Shown: one piece after another, positions 1-11,025 of the stretch | Layout of the letters: each line of letters begins with the position of its first letter | Position numbering within the stretch: the stretch's first letter is position 1 | NCBI GenBank assembly: GCA_037179385.1 | Contig: CM074195.1 | Span: forward strand, 13,553,887 to 13,617,886 | Source: Holothuria scabra | Lineage: Eukaryota; Echinodermata; Holothuroidea; Aspidochirotida; Holothuriidae | Length of the DNA stretch: 64,000 nt | Direction: 5' to 3' | Made by a program: the position numbers and the translations under genes | The notes under the pieces: model-generated | What the model was told of the DNA's origin: nothing | The model's input: the letters and a program-made list of their open reading frames with translations, nothing else | Databases searched by the model: none

Positions 1-167
1 TCGTTTCGTTTATTGTTTTATCGCCTTTACATATAAACATACACATATAGAGTATAAACTCAACAAAAGAATATAAGGACGTATAAAAGCGAAAGGAAGT
101 ACACAAAAACCCCGGGGGGGTTTGAAAATATGCACTCCCTGAGAAAGAAAAACAACAACAAGCAGAC

Positions 168-360
168 TACTGATTAGACTTGGCCAAGTCTCTCGTGAGT
201 GTTCCCCGGGGAGCTGACAACACTAACTCTACACAAATCCAGTGCTTCAGCACAGTACAGCATACCGTATTTGCCTTTTTTTCTAATACGCCCTCTATCG
301 GTCTATAAAGGTATCGCTTCTCAACGAGAGACTTGGGACAATTGGTTTCTATGACGTCAT
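168..360 (+). mobile_element. Foldback/MITE-like element, copy A
   Basis: The segment has internal inverted ends: CCAAGTCTCTCGT near 184-196 and ACGAGAGACTTGG near 324-336. The left end also contains the perfect palindrome GACTTGGCCAAGTC. A second copy in reverse orientation lies at about 6010-6207, and identity covers the ends, the central block around 285-306 and the outer block around 337-360. No ORF is present, so a non-autonomous DNA element is inferred. The true boundaries and target duplication are unclear because similarity fades gradually outside the arms. Confidence 0.6.
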
Positions 361-643
361 AATTTTTATGTTATTCCTTTACTTTATTCATCCCTCATTA
401 AGATGAATAATATGTAGTAATTTCTCAATATCTAGTCCAATCAAGTTGGCAGTCTGTAAATTATCATATGAATAAACATATATTAGGTCACATGACCTTG
501 TCATTCACATCTGTCAGCCAGCAGTGCTAGCAGTCGACAAATGTAGAGTCCTTGCCGCAACGATGAAGCGACTATTTTCTTTGCAATAACATCTGAAATT
601 ATTCCCAAAGACATTCGCCGGGATTTAAAAAGTGTCGTTATTA

Positions 644-766
644 ATGTATTCGAACACCAAGAAGACGTCGGAGTTTGATTACCGGCAGGATTTAAGATGT
701 AAATTTATCGATCGACCACCTTTAGCGGTTGGGTTACACGAAGCGAAGAGAAGGCAACGTTATTTC
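644..766 (+). CDS. Candidate exon 1 (start exon)
   Basis: It opens with ATG at 644 and gives 41 codons, rich in Arg and Lys with an acidic/aromatic start (residues 9-14 are SEFDYR). It can end at a weak donor GTAAAC at 767. A stronger donor, GTGAGT at 787, lies after an in-frame TAG, so the exon may instead be 5' UTR. A second frame over about 545-680 is equally protein-like, which could mean an old frameshift. Confidence 0.25.
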
Positions 767-3700
767 GTAAACACTGCATAGACAATGTGTGAGTTGGAAA
801 ATATTGCCAGTGGGCTGTTGATGTGTGTAACGTAAGTGCTCTGCAATAACAATGAAGTTTGACCGTGTTGGACATATGCAAGTGTAGCAGAGGAACTTCA
901 CAACTTTATTGCTTATGATTAATGAATATGATGAGCCACTGTTCAGCATAGAGGAGGGCAAGTGGAACTACTTGGAGTCTGCAAAGAAGAAGACATATCC
1001 AGCATGCTGGTATAAGTGAGGTAAACTAATGCTCTTCGGCTACTTAACCAATTGAAACCTCGACCCTGGCCTAGTCTCCTAGACCCAGGGATGGGATTTG
1101 ACTGGAGACGGATTTTACAGTCATTCTGTCCCCACCCGGCCGAGACTTGAGTGTGCTAGGATTTCACTCCATCTGGATCTGAAGGCCGGGGTAATCCGGA
1201 GGGTCTTTTACTGCATGACAGTATGCATAGTGCCTAGCTGACAGTGCATGGGGACTTGGCAGGGGATTTACCTTCGATTAATTTATATTCAACCCAGCAT
1301 GAATATGACCAGGCTCTTCATGGGGATTTAACAATTTTAAAAATAAAGTTCCCGGGCAAGACCCGACCATCCCTAGGTCTAGGAAGTGTCAGTGTTGCAA
1401 TTGATAAGTGCATAAATCTTCATGACATTGCAAGATTATTGCAGCCAGGCCCTTTTAGTTGACAGCTATATAGGCGCCACAACACACATGACTTGGGGCA
1501 TTGGTAGCTGCATAGGTCAACTTGGAATCAATTGTCCCAGACCCATGAATAAGGTAAAAGGCATTTTCTACTTGGCCTTGCATAATTCAGGTGGCCCCAA
1601 TTCTACCCAGAGGTTTCATTATAACAATTCTTCAAACTTGCTTACAACTTTGATCAGGCTTTTACTAAGTCAATCAGAGAGTTGCATGCATACATTTTAA
1701 AGGAGGCCTGCTGAAGGGACTAGTTTTGCTTCCTAACAAAATAATTGCTTTATACAAGCTAGGTGTAACGCTGTGCTACAGTACAAGGGATTGTCAATCC
1801 TGCAGAAAACCAGGAAATCAATTACCCAGGCACTGAAAGATCACTGGACAAGTTTCATGAAATGTACAACTGCTAATTTTGAGCCCTAGCATAATTTACA
1901 ATAAATGAGCATTCATATATAGGCCTACTTCCTATTTTGTACCTTCAGGAACAGCTACAGTAGAGTAAATTGCACTGGTTGTGTTTTTATGAATGTGAAT
2001 ATCTACACAAAGAATATGGTTCAACTTGAAGACTATATAAGATTTTGATACCATAAATTCTCCTTCATTTTTCTTTTACACAGAACTTGAGCCATTGGAG
2101 AAAGTGGGACTATACATACTGCAAAGCCACCATCTTTGGCAAAGTCAGCAGGCAACCAGGCTATGCAGTACATAAAACATTATGCCATATACCAAGCTTA
2201 GCATGGTATATGGAGTATATGTTAGGCATGGAATGTATGTGTTGAAAACCTACAGTATCTTGACTCCAATTTTACATGGAATGGGTGGTTACATGAACTA
2301 TGTAAATAAAATCTTTGGCCTGGAAAATATTTCATTGCAATTTTTGAAAAGAGAGATAGACTGCACTTGACAATCATCTGATACCAGTACCAGTACAACC
2401 AGTTGGTGCAATTGTAGTGTTTAATTAGAGAACAGTCTGAAATTATCATGGAACTGTGGTGATTGGTATGCCCTTGTCCTTCAATAAAGCAATAACTGGT
2501 ACATATGGAGTTACATTTTAAACAGGGACCTACCAATTAAACATTAAAGAAAAGGGTTTAATTGATGAACTGGGAAAATTTTTTTGAACTGCTGTAGTAG
2601 AAAAACAAGGACTATTGTAGCTCTGTTCACAGAAGAGATGCTTTCAACATTCAGTATGATTTAGTTAATAGCATGTAGCAGGAATTTTGTTGATTTTTTG
2701 CTGTGCTTAATAAAGCAAACTGCTTTTTATGCGAACAATGAACAAAAAATTCTTTATTAATAGAATTGGTGTGATGTACTGTAATGCATAATGATTTCAA
2801 CAACTGTAGAAGTCTTAGTATACAGCTTCCTGAAATTGAGAAATGTTTCCAGTTTTATTGAGCTTGTTGTGACCTGCACTGTTTACATACAAACGTGGTA
2901 TGATGATAGCAACTCACTTGCTTAAGGAACACTTTTGTGCAGGGTTGGGGGAGAAAGTATTTGGGGAGCTAATTGCAAATGATGGGGTATTTTCAGCACA
3001 CTTATATAAATGTATGCATATACAGCATGTCCTTGCCACTACTAGCCTCTGCAATATTTTTGTGTACTTGGATTTTTTGTGTGTTTGTGGGTAGGGTGAT
3101 GGAAAAGAATCTGGCAAGTGTTGCACAACAGTGACAAGTGGAGAGACACTTTATACATTACCATCTGTAACTGAGCATCATTCTGACATGTGTCTGGGTG
3201 ATCACTTCGGATTAGCAACAATCCCATCATCACAGGTAAGTTAATTGGAGGATTACAACTACTGTACCACAATTACACAGCACATGCAGCCTGGTTACAA
3301 GTCGTTGCAGGTAAGTACCTGTAGAACTTGCATTACTACAGTCTAGTTCTACATTCCATAACCTCTTGAGACAGTGTAAACTCAGCCAAAGCCTTACAAG
3401 TGGCAAGCTTATGCACATGGTTTCAGGGACAACTTAATTTTTAAGGGGTGGGGGAGGGTTAGAGACCTAGGGCTCCATAAAACTGCAACCAGACAGGCCA
3501 TGCAGATAGAGTGTTTAATGTAACTGATGTAAGGTTACAGGTGGGATTTAAAATTACGAATTGCTTCTCTGAGACAAGATATTATTGTCCTTCATGGTCC
3601 TGGGAAGGTAAAGGCCTACCTTCAGGCCTCGATTTTCAGAAAAATTTGTGGTTGTCCTTGGGCAACCAATTCCGTATTTTTAGTTGTCCTAAAGAAAATT

Positions 3701-6700
3701 TGGCTGTCCAAAACATTTTGTGTCCAAAACATTTTTTGACCAATTACAGCACAAAACAGTAATTGTGTTTACGTATTATTGGTCTGGAAGAATGAAAAGA
3801 TAAAATTTTTGCAAGACAAAGACACTTGAAGTGTGAAACTATGATGGAAAATTTTGCAACAAGTTGATCAGTCAGCATATACAGCATACTTCTTCATTCA
3901 GATAAAAGCAAGCTGCTGGAATATAATTCTTTGTGAGAGAAAAATGGTTGTCCAGCAGACAACCAACTTCCACCTTTTGTTGGTCACTATGGAATTTTAG
4001 TTGTCCCGGACAATCTGACAACTAAGAAAATTGAGCCGTGCCTCCTACATGATACATAATCTGACAGATTTGCAAAATAGCCATGTTACTTTCTCTCTGA
4101 GCTTGTATCACTGTTTCAGTAGGCTATGCATGTCTTGTCTTATGCTGCTTCTTGTTTAAGACTGGCAGCAATCAGTAAAAGGAGGAATAAAAAATATCAG
4201 ATTCAAATTAAACACATGCATATATTGAATTAAGTGTCATACCTACTCCTAGTTAGTGCTGCTGGCTGTATGAAAGAATCACTGTGGTCAATACTCTACA
4301 AGATGGTTGGCTATTTCTACCTTATCACATAGGGTGTATTGTTCCCGTGTCTCATAAGTCCCACTTTCACATATTCCATCTCATTTTGGTCCCCTGTCTC
4401 AAAAGTCCCATGTCTCACTCACTGCTCCCCAACCAATCAACTCATTGGGATTATAGGGGTTTGCGTTAGAGATATGGTTATTCGGCATGCACCCAAAATA
4501 ATGAGGGGAACAATGACACGGGGAACCAATGCATATCACAGGTAACAAAATTATATTAGATTAACAAGGCTACCATGTGGGTAGCTCACAGGTAGGGATA
4601 TTAATTGAGCAGCTGACCCATATTCTCCCCACATATCAGTTGTTTACCCCAGAGCTCTCTCAAATCAGTGAAGTGGGCTATCATATAAAGGCCACTTATT
4701 AATCCCAGGTGAAATTGGCCCACTTGAAAAGAGTTCACGCCCATTGGTGCAGCTGCAGAGGAGCCATCACGGGCATGCATTATTTGTCCCCCTTCCCAAG
4801 ATTTTGGCCTGTGTCCCTCCCCAACTTAGGTCAGTTAAGAATTGAGTACACAGTAAAAAATAAATAATATACCTCTCCAGATCTAATTTTTCATACTGAG
4901 ATATATCCTTGCAAGCTTATGGGTCTTCGCCCCCTGGACATGCCTACCTCCAGCCTGAATGGGAATGAATGCTTTGGGATCTGTATTCTGTTTGGAGCTG
5001 TTTCCAAAATTTTTGCCCCCAATATTATCCTGTGCCCTTTATTTGTCCCCACCCCATCCAGTTTTGACAGTCTGGCACCACCGCGCTGCCAGTGCATGGC
5101 ATAGCAATGCAAAAAACACCTAAAGTAGCGGTTTTTTCTCCCTATTCTTTCCTCATTGAGTGCCCCATGACACCAACCCCCTCCCCCGATGACACAATCC
5201 TGGCTATGCGCCTGACTGCTGCTACAGTAGTATCAAGGATGGGGGACCATTGACGGGGAAGTAAAGAGATGAGACTAAAGACATATCCCCTTAGGTTTGA
5301 CGCAAAACTATCCTTCATCCAGAAAATAACGGCATATTCTTCTCCTACCCATTTGACTTTTCTGTCTGTAATCTCGTTTTTTTTTTTTGCTAAAAGTCCC
5401 CTCGACTCTCTGGCGAAGAGCCAAGGGGCGTAATCTCAGATGAGTACTTTTTTTGGATTCAGACGGTTTCGTTCGTTGTAATACTGTTAAATTTTTGTGG
5501 CGTACAATCTGACAACAACAGTGAAATGATTAGTGTCTGTAATCAATTCACATAATTGCTTCAAGTACTAGTTCAATGTGTTATGTCGCTAAAACTCCGA
5601 ATTCGTACCCGCAGGATAGATCGAATTGTCACATACATTGTACCACTTATTTTACATCATGCGAATTTCCTATTTTAGAAGTATTCCACTACGGTACGAG
5701 CTCAAAAACATTGCGTTTTCTGCTACGCCTCAATGGAAGACGATACTACTTTTCAAGGTTATAAAGATCGATCGTATTTTCGTTTTACCATGAGAGATAT
5801 CAATTTAATTACTCCTTATACGCTTAAATATTTAAGAAAGGATTATTTGAGATATGTTTAAATATTTAATTATTATGGGTATGATCAGGGTCTTTAATAT
5901 TATTCACTCACGTTTCTATACAAACCTTCAGTTGGGCGATACTAAAGTTTGTGTTTGAGAATGCTGATTGGTTGGTAGTGCTGATACAGTTTAACGATGA
6001 ATAATAAATAGCCTCATTAGTATGACGTCATAGAAACCAATTGTCCCAAGTCTCTCGTTGAGAAACGATAGAGTTAATAGACCGATAGAGGGCGTATTAG
6101 ATAAAAGGAAAATACAATATTCTGTGCTATGCTGCAGTAGGGGAATTTTGAAGAGAAAGTTGTCAACTCCCCACGGAACACTCACGAGAGACTTGGCCAA
6201 GTCTAACTACTGATAGACACACACACAAAAAAAAACTAATACAGTAGCAAAAAGGGAGGTTACAATAACATAGCAGAGGTCAAAAAGAAGAGAGAGATCT
6301 TTCCCAGCTTGGAAACCCGTCCCCAAAACCACACACCCCACCCCACCCTACCCAGCAACAACCGGCTGCGGTGCACAAAATGCTGAGGACCTTTAAGATG
6401 GCAAAACATGATGCTAAGAAGCCTACGGAATGAATTCAGTGCGTTATATGTGAGATGAAGCCTAGTAGTCTTGAATAAAATGGCGTGAAATGTTTTTCCT
6501 GAAGGACTGGATACTTTGTTTGGCTATGACAGAAGACGGGAGGGAATTCCAAAGCCGAATGGCTCGATTACGAAGGCAGTTGTGCTGTAAAGAACTTTGC
6601 ATAGTGTCCAGATGTAGGGATGCAGATTGTCGAGTGTTGTGGTTATGAACTGAGAAGTTGTGAGAAAAGTAATTTGAAAATTGATTGGGAAGCAGGTTGT

Positions 6701-8671
6701 GTAGTGAGCGATAGGTGAATGTGGCAACATTGGTATTAAAAATATCTGAGAGTTTCAGAAAGTTTAGTGACTTGAACAAGAAACTGGTATGGTCACGTGG
6801 TTTGGAGCAAGTGATGTGACGAATAGCTCTCTTTTGTAAGACATTTTACTTATCGAAAAGAGTACGACTTGTACTGGACCAGGCAATGGAACAATAGTTA
6901 AGATAAGGGTAGATTAAAGCAAGGTAAATGGAACGAAGAGCATTCTTAGGTACAATATATTTAAGTCTTCCTAACATACCAACCACCCTAGCGATCTGGG
7001 ACGAAATACTGCATACAGTACATGTTCATTCCAAGAAAGCTTAGAATCAATATGAATCCCCAGGAATTTAACATTATCCACACGTTGTAAGCAATTGCCA
7101 TCAACAGAGATTTGAAAGTTATGACCTTTGTTAAGAATGTCATTATTAAAAACAATAAAGTTCGTTTTTTGCAACATTTAAAGAAAGTTTGTTCACAGTA
7201 AACCAGTCAAGGTAAAGTTTAAGTTCACGGCACACTTGCTCCTCTAGGCGCTGGGGATCAGAGTCATAGTAGAGCCCATTTTAGTAATTAGTACGCTGCT
7301 CGGCCTTCTGTGCCTGCATATTACATCCTGTCTCACGGAGTTTATGCAGTATTTCACCAGAACCAGAAGAAACATTAATTGACATAATTTACATCATGTG
7401 ACCACTCTGAAATAGTCATTAATTAACTACATTGCAAGAAATAGCCAAGACAAAAAGTCTGATTGGCTCTCTAGATACCAAAATCATAATAAATAAAAGA
7501 AGCTTTAACCTAGGCCTATTACGTAGATGCAATTTTCTGGCTTTTGAGACCACGAAAGTACAGAAATAAGCATTTTCATGGGATTATCGTTTAGTGTCAG
7601 AAATAGCCATATATAATGAGAAGGGTCACTTGAAGAAAAGCAAAATGGAAACTGCTCATTAAAACTCTTAAACCATTACCACTATGGTAACAAGTTTTAT
7701 TTTATTTTAACCTGAGTGTTCTCTTCAAATGATTTTGAAAAATTTTTTGGAAAAATGTTTTGGAAGCTATTTTCTTATCTTTATAAACTCTTTGTAATGT
7801 CTATGTTGACAATTATCCCCGACAACAAGAGGGCTATTAGCACTACAATTATTGTTGTGCCCTTTGCAACATCTTTTATTGGCCGGGAATGTGAATTTAA
7901 TGTCAGTCTGTGTATTTTGTAAGCTTAATTACGCTTGGTGTGGAAGCAATTAACTTAGCACAGTGACAACATTAGTGCGTATAATGTATGAAGCTAAGTC
8001 TTGGCAAAACCTATCCCTATATTACAGAAAATGACCCTTTTCATCAAAATAAAGTGCAGATATAAGTACTGTACAGTTACTGGTGGCTGTTTGAGCATTT
8101 TATTATCTGGGCCTTAAAACAACGCTATTAAATTTTATCATTTGCCAATAATGGTGCAAGACTAAAGTATGTTAAAAACCTAAAAAAGGGCGCCGACTGA
8201 CGATTTTGGTCCGTCATGGGGCGACAGCCCCCCCCCCCCCCCGACCATATGACAGCTCCGCCACTGTTGAAGGGGCGACCATAACATTCACTAGCCTAGG
8301 CCTATGCCACCTGCGCCTAACCTTAGACTAATTCTCTGAGAATCAGTCAGAGTCACACAGCAGAATGATTGAACCGGGACTTGAAGACATTCAGAAACAA
8401 CGAGCCTAGGCCTCCGTTAGGCCTACCTAATTAGGCCTAGCCAGTATACTGTACATGAGTGTTACAAATTATGAAATCGGAGGAGCTATTAGTATGACGC
8501 TAGTCTTCAGCACTAAGTAATGGGGAAACAGGATTCTCTTTCCGTTTATAATTTGGTTTACCAACTTACTGTGATTTCTCTCTTTTTCAGAAACTTGGAC
8601 GCGGCAGACGATATTGTCCGGACGACAGCCAGTACTTAAGATTACCTCTAGCCTTGTCAGTTGAGGAGTAA
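644..8671 (+). CDS. Candidate five-exon gene of unknown function
   Basis: A phase-consistent model can be drawn from five open segments: 644-766, 947-1009, 2084-2167, 3095-3235 and 8591-8671. Every join is phase 0 and the predicted product is 163 residues. I do not recognise the family and see no catalytic motif. The fourth exon has strong splice sites and the fifth has a strong acceptor; the first three have weak donors (GTAAAC, GTATAA, GTACAT). Competing reading frames exist: about 545-680 is open in a different frame, and the 36-codon ORF at about 925-1014 conflicts with exon 2. The largest intron holds transposon copies and a dead LINE. Some exons may be missing or wrong, or the locus may be partly non-coding. 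Confidence 0.28.
947..1009 (+). CDS. Candidate exon 2
   Basis: It is a phase-0 open segment of 21 codons. The acceptor is preceded by CCACTGTTCAG and a plausible branch point near 917. The donor GTATAA is weak. Another frame across the same bases starts with ATG at about 925 and runs 36 codons to a TGA, so the assignment is uncertain. Confidence 0.22.
2084..2167 (+). CDS. Candidate exon 3
   Basis: The acceptor is good: a pyrimidine tract followed by TTTTACACAG ends at 2083. Phase 0 gives 28 codons ending before a weak GTACAT donor. The sequence is open for 54 codons in this phase, and a second phase is also open for 30, so the coding frame is not settled. Confidence 0.25.
3095..3235 (+). CDS. 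Candidate coding exon with strong splice sites
   Basis: A T-rich stretch ending GTGGGTAG precedes the segment, and CACAG|GTAAGT follows it. The 141 bases are open in one phase only, giving 47 codons that start GDGKESGKCC and end LATIPSSQ. Both other phases hit stops. It is the best-supported piece of the plus-strand gene model. No family is recognised. Confidence 0.45.
3624..4043. mobile_element. Short inverted-repeat element in intron
   Basis: The left end reads AGGCCTCGATTTTCAG and the right end, reversed, reads AGGCACGGCTCAATTTTC, which are imperfect inverted termini about 420 bp apart. Inside, the word GTTGTCC and its complement recur several times (near 3651, 3684, 3947, 4001), giving strong potential for folding. 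No ORF is present. It is probably a MITE within the long intron of the candidate gene. Confidence 0.45.
5390..5431 (-). repeat. Dispersed 'CTCTTCGCCAGAGAGTCG' repeat
   Basis: CTAAAAGTCCCCTCGACTCT followed by CTGGCGAAGAGCCAAGGGGC matches, with one change, the insert found twice in each short macrosatellite unit (for example 14603-14641). It shows that the insert belongs to a family dispersed outside the array. Confidence 0.6.
6010..6207 (-). mobile_element. Foldback/MITE-like element, copy B
   Basis: This is the reverse-complement partner of the element at 168-360. CCAAGTCTCTCGTTGAG begins near 6045 and ACGAGAGACTTGGCC ends near 6198. A palindromic TGACGTCA lies at its outer side, as in copy A. 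The centre differs more than the ends. No coding capacity is visible. Confidence 0.6.
6465..7290 (-). pseudogene. Non-LTR retrotransposon RT, 3' fragment
   Basis: Read on the minus strand, successive frames give conserved landmarks of the C-terminal half of a Jockey/CR1-type reverse transcriptase: a DWFTVNKLSLN segment near 7200, VKFLGIHIDSKLSWNEHV near 7035-7090, a KNALRSIYLALIYPYLNYC segment near 6890-6950, and the typical RLWNSLPSSV near 6530-6560. The copy is truncated at its 5' side just after where the catalytic YADD would be. It carries at least two frameshifts and a stop near 6860, so it cannot make enzyme. It probably represents a 5'-truncated insertion in the intron of the candidate plus-strand gene. 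Confidence 0.75.
8228..8242. repeat. Poly-C tract next to a repeat end
   Basis: Fifteen consecutive C are followed by GACAGCTCCGCCACTG. The latter, reversed, begins CAGTGGCGGAGC, like the end of hAT-type non-autonomous elements. I did not find a matching opposite end nearby. Confidence 0.4.
8591..8671 (+). CDS. Candidate terminal exon
   Basis: A very strong acceptor (a run of T and C ending TTTTTCAG at 8590) is followed by 26 open codons and TAA at 8669-8671. The phase matches the exon at 3095-3235. The short length means chance cannot be excluded, and the long intron between them may hide further exons. Confidence 0.33.
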   Translation, partial: KLGRGRRYCPDDSQYLRLPLALSVEE

Positions 8672-9734
8672 TTAGGCGTAGGTAGACCTACAGTACCGGT
8701 AATAATGTGCAGGCCATATGGCTTGAACACATCTGTCAATATGCTTGTTCTGATGGCAGACGACTACCCTGACTACGTACACATGCGCGAAACTCAAAAG
8801 AAAATGTCAACAATTATACTTACCAAAGTCGTTGTCAAATAGTGCCTAACTTGTGACAAAATAGCCACTCGAAAAGGGTGGATTATCGACCGAAAAACAT
8901 GTTCATGACCGGAAAACTTGTACTTCCCGTTGAACATTCAGGATTTTCTCCGAAACACCAAGATTATCGTGAAAACTTATCGCTGAGGCTTATATCAGTT
9001 GACGTCGTGATGTCCCAGCACTTTCACTATCCAGGCCTTGTGAGAGGCCACTAGGCCGGGTTATGGCAGAACCGGCATACGCCGGGGGCCCGAGCTTTTG
9101 GGGACCCCGGTGCCCCGCGCTTTCTGATTTTCAAGTCAAGGAGACATAAATAAGTTTTAAGTAGTCTAGCGCCACTGATTCGAGCGGAGGCTGCAGATAA
9201 CCTTCAAAACTACCTACCGGGCCAACTGAGATTTTGAAGACACTCAGCCACGGTCTGCCAGATCATGACTGAATAAGTCCATTTTTCAAGTTTTCTTAAC
9301 ACTGAACTTGCTACTAAAGCATTAAACTGTTCCAACAGCAATCTCTGATTCTGCTAATTCTCAGGTGCTAATTCTACAACCCAAACAATGACTGAGGAAG
9401 CTTATGGCGTTGTGATTACCAGAGAAGACGCAGACGTGAGGTTCAATGTGGAGTCTTTCAGTTGGAATTGCGAATGTACTATACGGTACAATTTGCTTCT
9501 TGTAGACACTAACCTGGAAAGTTTATTTCTGAGCACTTTTAATGCATTTCGCAGTTTGGACTTTCTAATGATCTACAACTGTGCGAAAGATCACTCTCTA
9601 CACAGGCTGAAGCGAATAAAAAGCGAAGGGCAAAGGAGGGCCAAAGCCCCATCTTTAACTCTTCGAAGATCCAATGCCAGAGTGAGTGTGGATGAACACC
9701 GGCGAACTTCGCCTTCTCTTTTCGACTAGTGCTC
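8672..9734. other. Unassigned stretch
   Basis: I see no supported gene here. A 113-codon plus-strand ORF at 9388-9729 has no recognisable domain and no splice or codon support. A GC-rich patch at about 9050-9120 resembles repeat debris. Confidence 0.5.
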
Positions 9735-10135
9735 AGAGGTAACGAGGCAGGCATGTACTAATAGCTCCCAATCCTGCTCCCGGGACCGCCATTTAACGTC
9801 CCCATCCGACGGACGTGAGCGTATCCCCAGTCTTTAGCCAAAGGCTGGAGGGCCTGGAGGTTATACTTGCTCTGCACCACTGCTCAACAGCTGAACTGAG
9901 CAAGCGGACAACTTCCTGAGTCGGACAACTTCCTGAAACGGACAACCAAATACCCAATTTTGTAATTCACCAATTTTAAACCACCTCAGCAAGCTAATAC
10001 CCAATTTTGTAATTCACCAATTTTAAACCCCCTCAACAAGCTAATTTTTAGACACCGGAAAATTTCCAAGTGGTTCCACCGGGATTTGATCCGGGGACCT
10101 TCAGTATGCAAGGCAGTACGCTCAAACCACCGATG
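9735..10135 (-). mobile_element. tRNA-derived SINE (minus strand)
   Basis: On the minus strand, about 10133-10074 reads like a tRNA: an A-box-like GGTGGTTTGAGCG is followed 30-40 bases later by GGATCAAATCC, a B-box variant. Downstream on the same strand, at 9815-9782, comes the core GGGGACGTTAAATGGCGGTC, which resembles a central domain shared by many invertebrate SINEs. Between them lies a duplicated 47-bp block. The order head, body, core fits a Pol III-transcribed SINE. Exact ends were not determined. Confidence 0.55.
9949..10042. repeat. Tandem duplication, 47-bp period
   Basis: Two copies begin AATACCCAATTTTGTAATTC at 9949 and 9996 and differ at only a few bases. The block lies inside the SINE body. 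Just left of it, CGGACAACTTCCTGA is also repeated. Confidence 0.8.
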
Positions 10136-10277
10136 TTACTTGTAAGAAATCCAGTCAAAATGTGTAATGTAATAGTTAATGTTTATAAAGAGGTGTTTGG
10201 GAATTGAGACTCACATTATTTTGATTTACTGGTTGTCGGGCTTACGTTTTCATGTGTGTGCATTTACCTCAAGTAAA

Positions 10278-10780
<503 letters not shown>

Positions 10781-11025
10781 ATTGTAATGTGAGTCGTACA
10801 ACAGTGACATCACAAATTATTGCGCAATGTATCATTCTAATTTGAGTAGTTAAACTTCAACAATTTATATCTCGGTTGAGGAATTTCTTATTAAGGTCAT
10901 GGTAGTTGGACTGTGTCGAATTCATTTTTCATTCTCTTCAAAATATATTTTCAATTTTTTTATTTGAGTTACACTGTCCGATAACCGTATTTTCGTTTCC
11001 CGAAAGAAGAGAAAAACTTTGTAAC
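10781..11025 (+). repeat. Degenerate left edge of macrosatellite
   Basis: This stretch aligns patchily with the segment just before the unit boundary. TTTATATCTCGG, TAGTTGGACTGT, AATTCATTTTTCAT and ACTTTGTAACCTTCT occur in the same order as in full units, separated by substitutions and small indels. It appears to be an older, diverged unit remnant preceding unit 1. Confidence 0.65.

Noticed and set aside
1010..2083. Search for exons between candidate exons 2 and 3, and between 2168 and 3094
   Set aside because: No segment combined good splice sites with an open compatible phase. These are treated as intron with nothing supportable.
4453..4540. Segment between a TTATAG acceptor-like and a CACAG|GTAACA donor-like site
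   Set aside because: It is open only in a phase incompatible with the exon at 3095-3235, and the acceptor is weak.
8220..8275. hAT-like terminus after the poly-C tract
   Set aside because: Only one end is visible, so no element could be delimited.
9388..9729. 113-codon plus-strand ORF
   Set aside because: It has no recognisable motif and no splice or homology support, and the opposite strand is also partly open.
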